Source: Alphaproteobacteria bacterium (GTDB lineage: Bacteria; Pseudomonadota; Alphaproteobacteria; Micavibrionales; SZUA-601). Taken from it: a stretch of DNA of 9,548 nucleotides. The position numbers and the translations under genes are program-made. How positions within the stretch are numbered: position 1 is the first letter of the stretch; each line of letters begins with the position of its first letter. The stretch lies in the NCBI GenBank assembly GCA_003250865.1, contig QKJH01000155.1, positions 1 to 9,548 of the forward strand, in the 5' to 3' direction. The notes beneath the pieces are model-generated. The model ran no database searches and had not been told where the DNA came from. It saw only the letters and a program-made list of their open reading frames with translations. Positions 1 through 5,980 of this stretch are shown here, one piece after another.

Positions 1-9
1 GAAGAGGTT

Positions 10-18
10 TTATCCACA
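10..18. promoter_or_regulatory. Perfect consensus DnaA box, possible DnaA-binding site
   Basis: The nine bases TTATCCACA exactly match the classical high-affinity DnaA box. The site lies downstream of the uppP stop codon in non-coding sequence, three bases before an 8-bp inverted repeat, in an AT-rich stretch. A second, degenerate TTATCC core (TTATCCCTT) occurs at 32-40. The box could belong to a replication origin, a DnaA-titration site or a regulatory site for a gene left of the window, or it could be chance. The window edge hides the needed context: other boxes, an unwinding element and neighbouring genes. Confidence 0.35.
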
Positions 19-20
19 AA

Positions 21-51
21 TTTATTCGCCTTTATCCCTTCATCGAATAAA
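21..51. repeat. 8-bp perfect inverted repeat beside the DnaA box
   Basis: TTTATTCG at 21-28 is the exact reverse complement of CGAATAAA at 44-51, separated by 15 bases. The arms are AT-rich. On neither strand is the repeat followed directly by a clear T-run; the plus-strand T6 begins about ten bases after the stem. It is therefore a poor intrinsic terminator for uppP. It may be an operator-like dyad or a weak 3' hairpin of the uppP transcript. The rest of 1-115 shows no coding sequence. Confidence 0.4.
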
Positions 52-115
52 GACGACAACCTTTTTTACTATTAGGCCAGAAAACCCCTTAAATTTTAGC
101 TAACAGGTCGTATTT

Positions 116-913
116 TTATACGATGTGATAGAGGATAAGGGCGCCCAAAATAAAGCGGTAAACAACAAAAGGAAGAAAAGAATAGTTTTTCAGCCAACGC
201 ATCAGAAAATGAATAGCACCGATTCCTGTCAGAGCAGAGCAGAAAAGAACGACAATTACATGAAATAATGGTACAGCTTCATCGGTACCGGACAGCATCT
301 CATAAAATGCGGCGCACCCGGCCAGAATAATAATTGGAATGGATAAGACCATTGAAAACCGTGCGCTTTCGGTACGTGTATACCCTAAAAATCGTGATAG
401 GGTCATCGTAATGCCCGAGCGACTTGTTCCCGGTATAAGGGCAATCGTTTGGGCAATACCTATATACAGGGCATGCTTCCATGTCATATCTTGCATGGTA
501 CGTTCTTTCTTGCCAAAATAATCGGCAAGCCACAATAGTCCTGAGAAGGTAAAGTTTGTCACAACTAATATCCACAGATGCCGCAGTAACTCCTTGTCAA
601 CTAGAAATAGCGCGCCGCCGCCAATAATGGCCGGGATGGTTCCTATCATGATGTAAAATGCCATATCTCGCTGGGGGGTGTTTTTGAAACGGACAATGTC
701 AAGGCCGCCTTGAACCAAATCCAGAAAATCCTTCCAAAAATAAGTTATAACCGCAGCCAGTGTACCGACATGAGCGGCAACATCCAACAAAACGCCCTGG
801 TCAACCTCACCCATGACAACCGGAACTAAAATAAGATGAGCGCTGGAGGAAATCGGTAAAAACTCAGCGATGCCCTGAACTAGCGAAAGAAGCAAAAGAT
901 GAAATATTGTCAT
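116..913 (-). CDS. uppP: Undecaprenyl-diphosphate phosphatase (UppP/BacA family)
   Basis: This integral membrane enzyme removes one phosphate from undecaprenyl diphosphate, regenerating the lipid carrier for peptidoglycan and other envelope glycans. It also gives bacitracin tolerance in many bacteria. The 265-residue length is normal for the family. The first signature is at residues 13-26 (QGIAEFLPISSSAH), containing the Q/E-x3-E motif (Q13, E17), the serine cluster and His26. The second, PGTSRSGIT at 161-169, carries the essential Arg165. The rest is strongly hydrophobic, consistent with about eight transmembrane helices ending in a hydrophobic helix. The start ATG at 911-913 gives the usual N-terminus directly before the first signature; the Shine-Dalgarno is weak (GGGTC-like). 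The gene is monocistronic here and divergent from the small membrane-protein gene. All catalytic residues I know for the family are present, so I expect it to be functional. Confidence 0.96.
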   Translation of the reverse strand: MTIFHLLLLSLVQGIAEFLPISSSAHLILVPVVMGEVDQGVLLDVAAHVGTLAAVITYFWKDFLDLVQGGLDIVRFKNTPQRDMAFYIMIGTIPAIIGGGALFLVDKELLRHLWILVVTNFTFSGLLWLADYFGKKERTMQDMTWKHALYIGIAQTIALIPGTSRSGITMTLSRFLGYTRTESARFSMVLSIPIIILAGCAAFYEMLSGTDEAVPLFHVIVVLFCSALTGIGAIHFLMRWLKNYSFLPFVVYRFILGALILYHIV

Positions 914-915
914 GA

Positions 916-945
916 TTGACCCGTTACGTTATTTTAGCCTATAAA
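916..945 (+). promoter_or_regulatory. Candidate sigma70-type promoter for the small membrane-protein gene
   Basis: TTGACC at 916-921 and TATAAA at 940-945 are each five of six matches to the -35 and -10 consensus, with an 18-bp spacer. Transcription would begin near 952. This gives a leader of about 30 bases to the ATG at 983, with a purine-rich ribosome-binding region in between. The -35 box lies immediately next to the uppP start codon (911-913). Confidence 0.55.
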
Positions 946-969
946 ATCGCATTCTGTGTTTTTTGACAA
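941..969 (-). promoter_or_regulatory. Candidate promoter for uppP, overlapping the divergent promoter
   Basis: Read on the minus strand, TTGTCA (plus-strand 964-969, five of six matches) is followed after 17 bp by TTTTAT (plus-strand 941-946, four of six). Transcription would begin near 934, leaving about 20 bases before the uppP ATG. The -10 occupies almost the same bases as the -10 of the plus-strand promoter. The match is weaker than on the other strand, and a TAAAAT slightly nearer uppP is an alternative -10. Confidence 0.35.
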
Positions 970-982
970 GGGGAAAAGAAAG

Positions 983-1186
983 ATGCTTGCCAATGTCGTT
1001 TGTACAATAGTCGGATTGATAACAGGATTTGCCGTTGGGTTGGGCGTTCTCAATGTATTGTTACGCGATAAAACCAAACAACAACTTAAAACGGATAAAG
1101 CGCTACAGCGGCGATATGGCTCTTTGGGGTGGCTTTTCGCTTTGCTGGGGGCTCTTGCCGGTTGGTGGTTGTCGTATTATATCTAG
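983..1186 (+). CDS. Small two-helix membrane protein, function unknown
   Basis: I do not recognise this 67-residue protein. It has a first hydrophobic segment at about residues 4-27 and a second at about 48-66. They are joined by a lysine/arginine-rich loop at 28-45 (RDKTKQQLKTDKALQRRYG). By the positive-inside rule the loop would be cytoplasmic and both ends periplasmic. The first helix carries a glycine zipper, G11-x3-G15-x3-G19, and the second has G56-x3-G60, patterns typical of close helix packing and oligomers. I chose ATG 983 over the upstream in-frame GTG at 956 because purine-rich AAGGGGAAAAGAAAG precedes it and because GTG 956 would sit only a few bases after the predicted transcription start. 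The gene diverges from uppP and is followed by the acyl-CoA dehydrogenase gene 79 bases later. Codon use resembles its neighbours. It looks like a real gene, but homologues are needed to prove it. Confidence 0.7.
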   Translation: MLANVVCTIVGLITGFAVGLGVLNVLLRDKTKQQLKTDKALQRRYGSLGWLFALLGALAGWWLSYYI

Positions 1187-1229
1187 AAGAGTTTAAAAAT
1201 TATCAAGTTTTTAACCCCGTTTTTCTAGA
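1182..1229. repeat. Two-tier interrupted inverted repeat between the small gene and the acyl-CoA dehydrogenase
   Basis: The outer arms TCTAGAA (1182-1188) and TTCTAGA (1223-1229) enclose inner arms TTAAAAA (1193-1199) and TTTTTAA (1208-1214) around an 8-base loop. The outer left arm overlaps the stop codon of the small gene. The stem is almost entirely A-T and interrupted, so it is a weak terminator at best. It may be an operator dyad or a chance result of AT-rich sequence. The remaining intergenic bases hold a TAGAAT (1226-1231) that could be a -10 for the next gene, but I see no convincing -35. GGGAAG at 1254-1259 is the ribosome-binding site of the next gene. Confidence 0.3.
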
Positions 1230-1265
1230 ATACGGGCTCAAAGTCAGTCAAAAGGGAAGTTCACA

Positions 1266-3035
1266 ATGACCGTTTACAGTCCGCCCGTGGATGCGATGCG
1301 TTTTGCCTTGATGCATGCTGCCGGATTTAAGGCTATTTGCGGGCTTTTGGATAAGGAAGATATTACCGTTGATATGGTCGAACCGATTCTTCAGGAATCG
1401 GCGCGCTTTGCACGTGAAGAACTGGCCGCCCTTAATCGCGTGGGCGATAAAATACCCCCCGTATTGAACACTGACGGTGTTGTCGTATGCGCAGACTATA
1501 AAAAAGCCTATCAAAACTATGTGTCGATGCAATGGGGCGGTATTTCGTTTCCAACGGAAAATGGGGGACAGAATCTGCCACAAGTATTGTCGTTTGCGGT
1601 ACAGGAACTTTGGCAGGCGTCCAGTCTTTCCTTTGGTTTGGTGCCTCTTTTAAATCACGGTGCGATAGAGGCGTTATTGGCACATGGAACGCCCGAACAA
1701 AAGAAAATCTATGCCGAAAAACTGATAAGTGGTGAGTGGGCGGCTTCAATGGACCTGACCGAGGCTAGTGCCGGTTCAGACTTGTCAACAATTACCACCC
1801 GGGCCGAGCGTAATCCTGATGGTAACTATAATATCAGCGGGCAAAAAATATTCATTACTTATGGTGACCACGATTTAACCGAAAATATTGTGCACATGGT
1901 TCTGGCGCGTGTCCAAAATGCTCCGGAAGGTGCCAAAGGACTGTCACTGTTTATCGTTCCCAAGTTCAAGGCTACCGCAGACGGAAAACGGGGTGACAGG
2001 AATGCTGTTTCCTGTAGTGCACTCGAGCACAAGATGGGCATTCATGCAACGCCGACCTGTGTCATGCAATATGACGGTGCCGAGGGTTATCTTATTGGCG
2101 AAGAAAATCATGGTTTAGAATACATGTTTACCATGATGAATAATGTACGTCTTTTGGTCGGTATTCAATCTGTGGGGGTTATGGAACGCGCTTTTCAGGC
2201 CGCACAATATTATGCCAAAACGCGCGTTCAAGGAAAAAACATTGACGGCAGTGCGGTTAAAAATTTATCCATTGCCCATCATCCCGATGTTAAGCGTATG
2301 CTGTTCACCATGCGTTGTGCGGTTGAGGTGTCCAGATGTCTGACATATTACACGGCTTCCGGTCTTGATCTTGAACAATGTGACGAAGCCAAAATAGCCG
2401 AACGAACGCGGGCACGCAAAGAGATGCTAATTCCAATTGCCAAAGCCTGGTGCTCTGATATGGCGGTCGAGATGACGTCTTTGGCGGTTCAAATTCATGG
2501 CGGCGGCGGATATATTGAAGAAACGGGCGTTCCACAATTTTACCGCGATGCACGGGTGTTGCCGATTTATGAGGGTACAAATGGTATTCAGTCGATGGAT
2601 TTTGCTTTGCGAAAAGTCTTAAAGGACAAAGGTAAAGCTATGTTCGCCTTAATTGCCGAAATGGAAGAGTTTTGCAAAAAACATCTTGAAGATACGACCC
2701 CTGCCTTTGTCAGCTTTATTACACAGTTTCAGGAAAGTATAAAGCGCTTGCATGATGTTACCGAGTGGGTGCTGGAAAAAGGCGCTAATAACACGGCCGC
2801 AGTTGCGGCGGGGGCAACACCATTTTTAAAAATGGCGGGGATTATTACTGCCGGTTATGTCTATGCCCGTGCTGTCGTGCATTTTCGTGAAAGTGACCAA
2901 AATATAAATGTTTCTTTGGCGGATCTGTACAACAAATTGCGCTTTTACGGTGAAACGTTTTTACCACAAGCCATTGCACAATTACCAACTATTAAACAGT
3001 CCTATCAGTCGGTTTTGGATGCCGATTTCAGCTAG
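1266..3035 (+). CDS. Acyl-CoA dehydrogenase, long DmdC-type subfamily
   Basis: This FAD-dependent enzyme would introduce the alpha-beta double bond into an acyl-CoA and pass electrons to electron-transfer flavoprotein. At 589 residues it is about 200 longer than classical acyl-CoA dehydrogenases. It matches the long subfamily that has an extra N-terminal region (about 1-35, with the typical YSPPVDAMRFAL start) and an extra C-terminal helical domain (about 465-589). The core shows the flavin/substrate loop DLTEASAGSD at 163-172, a middle beta domain around 185-280, QIHGGGGY at 409-416, and YEGTN at 435-439 with the probable catalytic base Glu436. Relatives include DmdC (3-methylmercaptopropionyl-CoA dehydrogenase) and many fatty-acyl paralogues, so the substrate cannot be assigned. 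No thiolase, hydratase or ETF gene is adjacent. The start is supported by GGGAAG six bases upstream. zapE follows after 18 bases, suggesting co-transcription. Confidence 0.92.
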   Translation: MTVYSPPVDAMRFALMHAAGFKAICGLLDKEDITVDMVEPILQESARFAREELAALNRVGDKIPPVLNTDGVVVCADYKKAYQNYVSMQWGGISFPTENGGQNLPQVLSFAVQELWQASSLSFGLVPLLNHGAIEALLAHGTPEQKKIYAEKLISGEWAASMDLTEASAGSDLSTITTRAERNPDGNYNISGQKIFITYGDHDLTENIVHMVLARVQNAPEGAKGLSLFIVPKFKATADGKRGDRNAVSCSALEHKMGIHATPTCVMQYDGAEGYLIGEENHGLEYMFTMMNNVRLLVGIQSVGVMERAFQAAQYYAKTRVQGKNIDGSAVKNLSIAHHPDVKRMLFTMRCAVEVSRCLTYYTASGLDLEQCDEAKIAERTRARKEMLIPIAKAWCSDMAVEMTSLAVQIHGGGGYIEETGVPQFYRDARVLPIYEGTNGIQSMDFALRKVLKDKGKAMFALIAEMEEFCKKHLEDTTPAFVSFITQFQESIKRLHDVTEWVLEKGANNTAAVAAGATPFLKMAGIITAGYVYARAVVHFRESDQNINVSLADLYNKLRFYGETFLPQAIAQLPTIKQSYQSVLDADFS

Positions 3036-3053
3036 ATAAAAAAGAGTGTGATT

Positions 3054-4217
3054 ATGAATGATACAGTAGAACCAAAAGAAACAGTTGAAACGGAAATTTC
3101 ATTAAAAGAACTGTATGAGCAACGTGTTGCGCAAGGACAATTTATGCGCGATTTGGCACAGGAGAAGGCGTTAAACGAACTCGACAAATTGGCCCATGAA
3201 ATCGGAATGACCAAACAGTTTAAAAAGGGAAAAGGCACTGGATTAGTAGCACGTCTACTTGGTAAGGGACAAACTAATGAACGCGGAATAAAGGGAATTT
3301 ATCTTTATGGTCCTGTCGGTCGCGGAAAATCTTGCCTGATGGATTTGTTTTACGAGGCGGTCTCGATTGATAAAAAAAAGCGCATCCATTTTCATGAGTT
3401 CATGTCCGATGTACATGATGCGTTACATGTTTATCGGCAGCAAGGAATTAACAGCGATAAAGCCATCCCAATCTTGGCTGAACAGTTGGTGAAAGAGAGT
3501 AATCTTCTTTGTTTTGATGAGTTGTATATAACCGACATTGCGGATGCCATGATTGTAGGACGTTTATTCACCGAAATGTTTGCAGCCGGTTTAATACTTG
3601 TTTCAACATCCAACTGGGCACCGAAGGACTTATATAAAGACGGTATCCAGCGTGATCGTTTTATTCCCTTTATCGAGCAAATTCAAAAGCACATGATTGT
3701 GCAACAGATTGCCGGAAAGATAGATTACCGTCTTGAACGGCTTCGTACACATTCTGTTTATTTTACTCCGGTTGGCGCAGAAACGCGTGCGGAATTGGAT
3801 AAAATTTTTGAAGAGCTGACAGAGCACGACCATGTTGAAAAGAAAACCATAACGGTCAAGGGACATTTGCTGCATATTCCAAAAGCGTCCTCGCATGTTG
3901 CGCGTTTTACGTTTCAACAGCTTTGCGGCCAGCCCAAAGGTGCTTCGGATTATTTATCGTTGGCGCGTCATTACGAATGTATTGTGCTAGAAGGAGTTCC
4001 TGTTTTTGAGAGTGATCAATCCGACTTAGTTAAGCGGTTTATCCTTATGGTTGATGCATTTTACGAGAAAAAAGTAAAACTTATTCTCTCTGCAGACGCC
4101 CAACCGGCCGAGCTATATAAGAAAGGCGCTTTAAAAGCGGAGTTTGCACGAACTGCCAGTCGTTTACTGGAAATGCAGTCGTTAGAGTATCTTGAAAGTA
4201 CACATCGAAACGTTTGA
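3054..4217 (+). CDS. zapE: Cell division protein ZapE (AFG1-like P-loop ATPase)
   Basis: This is an AAA+-like ATPase of the AFG1/ZapE family. In E. coli ZapE associates with the Z-ring and affects FtsZ under stress; the mitochondrial homologue (AFG1/LACE1) acts in protein quality control. In this 387-residue protein I see Walker A GPVGRGKS at 86-93, the family's HFHEFM box at 112-117, Walker B LLCFDE at 151-156 followed by ITDIADAMIVGRLF, and a sensor-like STSN at 184-187. I prefer ATG 3054 to the in-frame GTG two codons upstream because AAAGAG (3041-3046) is seven bases before the ATG. The gene lies 18 bases after the acyl-CoA dehydrogenase and 21 before lemA. In many Alphaproteobacteria zapE directly precedes mdh-sucCD; here three genes intervene. 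The protein is complete, with all ATPase motifs intact. Confidence 0.93.
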   Translation: MNDTVEPKETVETEISLKELYEQRVAQGQFMRDLAQEKALNELDKLAHEIGMTKQFKKGKGTGLVARLLGKGQTNERGIKGIYLYGPVGRGKSCLMDLFYEAVSIDKKKRIHFHEFMSDVHDALHVYRQQGINSDKAIPILAEQLVKESNLLCFDELYITDIADAMIVGRLFTEMFAAGLILVSTSNWAPKDLYKDGIQRDRFIPFIEQIQKHMIVQQIAGKIDYRLERLRTHSVYFTPVGAETRAELDKIFEELTEHDHVEKKTITVKGHLLHIPKASSHVARFTFQQLCGQPKGASDYLSLARHYECIVLEGVPVFESDQSDLVKRFILMVDAFYEKKVKLILSADAQPAELYKKGALKAEFARTASRLLEMQSLEYLESTHRNV

Positions 4218-4238
4218 TACTGGATAAGGAGAAAACCC

Positions 4239-4805
4239 ATGCTATCAACCATTATTATCATTGTCTTATTGGTTATTTCTTATAGCTGGTATGCCGGCAT
4301 TGTGCGTAAGAAGAACAAGGTTAAAGAAGCGTTGGGCGGCATTGATGCCCAATTGACAAAACGCCATGACTTAATCCCCAATCTTCTTAAGATGGCACAA
4401 AAATTCATGGAGCATGAAAAAGAGCTGATGGAAGAAATTTCCAGATTGCGTGAAAGTGCCGAGTCACTTGGCAAGGCAGAGAATGCTTCGACGGCAAAAG
4501 AGCTTTTTGGTGTTGAGGCGGCGTTGCAGTCTAAAATGGGACAGTTTTTTGCGCGGCTGGAAGCCTATCCTACAATCAAGTCAGATGCCGCAATGGTAGA
4601 GGCTATGCAAGGTTTTTCTAATGCCGAAGAAGATATTGCCGCCTCCAGACGGTTTTATAATGCTGCGGTTAATGAGCTGAATAATTCCATTCAAATTTTT
4701 CCTGGACAGGTTTTTGCCAAGTTGGCCAACGCCGAATCTATGCCGTTTTATGAGGCTCCGGAAGCAACAAGAACTCCGGTGGATGCTGCCGAATTCTTGA
4801 AATAG
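4239..4805 (+). CDS. lemA: LemA family membrane protein
   Basis: This 188-residue protein has one N-terminal transmembrane segment (about residues 3-20, a run of I/L/V) followed by a soluble helical domain. The family hallmark is clear: the segment ALGGIDAQLTKRHDLIPNLL at 31-50, then the conserved FYN-x-AVNELNNSIQIFP stretch at 139-155. LemA proteins form an antiparallel helical bundle anchored to the cytoplasmic membrane. Their function is poorly defined, with envelope and stress roles proposed. The start is firm: AAGGAG at 4226-4231 lies seven bases before the ATG. It follows zapE by 21 bases and precedes the DUF3137 gene by 12, so translation of the pair is probably linked. LemA and DUF3137 genes are often neighbours, which suggests a shared membrane complex. 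Confidence 0.93.
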   Translation: MLSTIIIIVLLVISYSWYAGIVRKKNKVKEALGGIDAQLTKRHDLIPNLLKMAQKFMEHEKELMEEISRLRESAESLGKAENASTAKELFGVEAALQSKMGQFFARLEAYPTIKSDAAMVEAMQGFSNAEEDIAASRRFYNAAVNELNNSIQIFPGQVFAKLANAESMPFYEAPEATRTPVDAAEFLK

Positions 4806-4817
4806 TTGCGGATACCG

Positions 4818-5906
4818 ATGGATCGAATAGCCGCTCTTTTTCACCAGAGTCCCATAGTATTCGTTGCGGTTTGTGCGGCGGTGACGGTGTTTGTGTGGGG
4901 CGCTTTAGGGACAGCGCAGCGCCGCAGGAATTTAAGACAGGCTTTTGGCAGTCCAGGATTCTCGGCACTTGAGGCAATTGGCTCAAGACGTATGGAAGAA
5001 TTATTGTCTGATTTTGAACCCGTTATTGGACAATTGAAAAATCTGCAACGTAAATGTAGGCTTCTTACAGTATTTTTGTTTGTTGTTGTCTTTGGTATCT
5101 GGATATGTGATGGATGGATTACCAATCATGTCATGGCAGGGGGCATATTTTTTGTTAGCCTAGCACTTGTCCTTTTGCCCAATGTTTTTTACGTCTATCA
5201 CATCAATAAGAAATATACACCGTTAATTGCGCGCCAAATGGGTTTCGATTATGAAGGCAAAAACGGCAATGTGTTTCAGATGTTGCTTGCGAGTGAGCAA
5301 AAAATACGCAGTATGTATGGTGGTATGTTCGGCTCAACTCGCAGCAGCATTCTGTTAGGGGATTATGAGCAATTTGAGGTCAAAAATGGGTTTTCCCATC
5401 CGCTTATGTGTTTTGAAAAAATACACACATGGGTAGGGAAAGAAGATAAGAACGATGAATCGTTGCAAGACACCAAGTTCAAGGGGCTTCTTGTGCGTAT
5501 TAATATGCCAAAACCGTTCGAAACACCGATTTTATTGCGCGAGGATATGGGGCATATCGGAAACAAGTTCTCTTTTGCTCCTAAAGGGTTTGAAACCATT
5601 GGGTTAGAAGATCCTGAATTTGAGTCTTTTTTCGAAGTGTTTGCGCCGAATCAAATCAAGGCTCGCCGTATTTTGACGCCACGTTTCATGCAAACGATCA
5701 AGACAGTGGTGAACTATTATCCGGGGGGACGTGTTACGGCGTTAATGGCGGACAAGAACTTATATCTGGCAATATTCACGCATGAAAACTTGTTTGGGAT
5801 GACAGGAATACTGACTGCACTCGAATCAAGACGATCGGCACACGGGCTTGTGGCACAGTTTGAGTTACAAAAGCGTGTTTTACATTGTCTAACAAGCGGA
5901 TGCTGA
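4818..5906 (+). CDS. DUF3137 domain membrane protein, LemA partner
   Basis: The 362-residue protein is recognisable as DUF3137 from its C-terminal half, including FEVFAPNQIKARRILTPRFM at about 263-282 and the NLYLAIF strand near 304-310. No biochemical function is known to me. Hydrophobic segments lie at about residues 12-32, 82-98 and 106-128. They are followed by a soluble domain that begins around YTPLIARQMGFDYE and holds the conserved GDYEQFEV motif near 171-178. The start is uncertain. TTG 4806 abuts the lemA stop and would add four residues; ATG 4818 is the more likely start, though its Shine-Dalgarno (GCGGA) is weak, which fits translational coupling to lemA. A 12-bp hairpin begins right after the stop codon. 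Identity as DUF3137 is from memory of the family. Confidence 0.85.
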   Translation: MDRIAALFHQSPIVFVAVCAAVTVFVWGALGTAQRRRNLRQAFGSPGFSALEAIGSRRMEELLSDFEPVIGQLKNLQRKCRLLTVFLFVVVFGIWICDGWITNHVMAGGIFFVSLALVLLPNVFYVYHINKKYTPLIARQMGFDYEGKNGNVFQMLLASEQKIRSMYGGMFGSTRSSILLGDYEQFEVKNGFSHPLMCFEKIHTWVGKEDKNDESLQDTKFKGLLVRINMPKPFETPILLREDMGHIGNKFSFAPKGFETIGLEDPEFESFFEVFAPNQIKARRILTPRFMQTIKTVVNYYPGGRVTALMADKNLYLAIFTHENLFGMTGILTALESRRSAHGLVAQFELQKRVLHCLTSGC

Positions 5907-5935
5907 AATATTACGTATTTTATATACGTGGTATT
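5907..5935 (+). terminator. 12-bp RNA hairpin directly after the DUF3137 stop, without a U-tract
   Basis: AATATTACGTAT (5907-5918) pairs over all twelve positions with ATACGTGGTATT (5924-5935) around a TTTAT loop, counting two G-U wobbles. The wobbles pair only in the plus-strand transcript and become A-C mismatches on the other strand, which points to an RNA structure in rightward transcripts. No T-run follows (AAGAATTAGAAG), so it is not a standard intrinsic terminator. It is more likely a 3'-end stabiliser, processing site or attenuator between the DUF3137 and DUF2336 genes. The remaining bases to 5980 contain a TAAAAT (5950-5955) that could be a -10, but no good -35. Confidence 0.5.
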
Positions 5936-5980
5936 AAGAATTAGAAGTGTAAAATCCGAACGTTATTGTGGAATAATCTT

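Noticed and set aside
568..576. ATATCCACA, one base from a DnaA box, within uppP.
   Set aside because: It lies in coding sequence, is isolated, and its bases are explained by the protein; a single one-mismatch site is expected by chance.
1432..1749. A 105-codon minus-strand open frame inside the acyl-CoA dehydrogenase gene, and similar antisense frames elsewhere.
   Set aside because: All lie opposite real genes, with no ribosome-binding site and no family resemblance.
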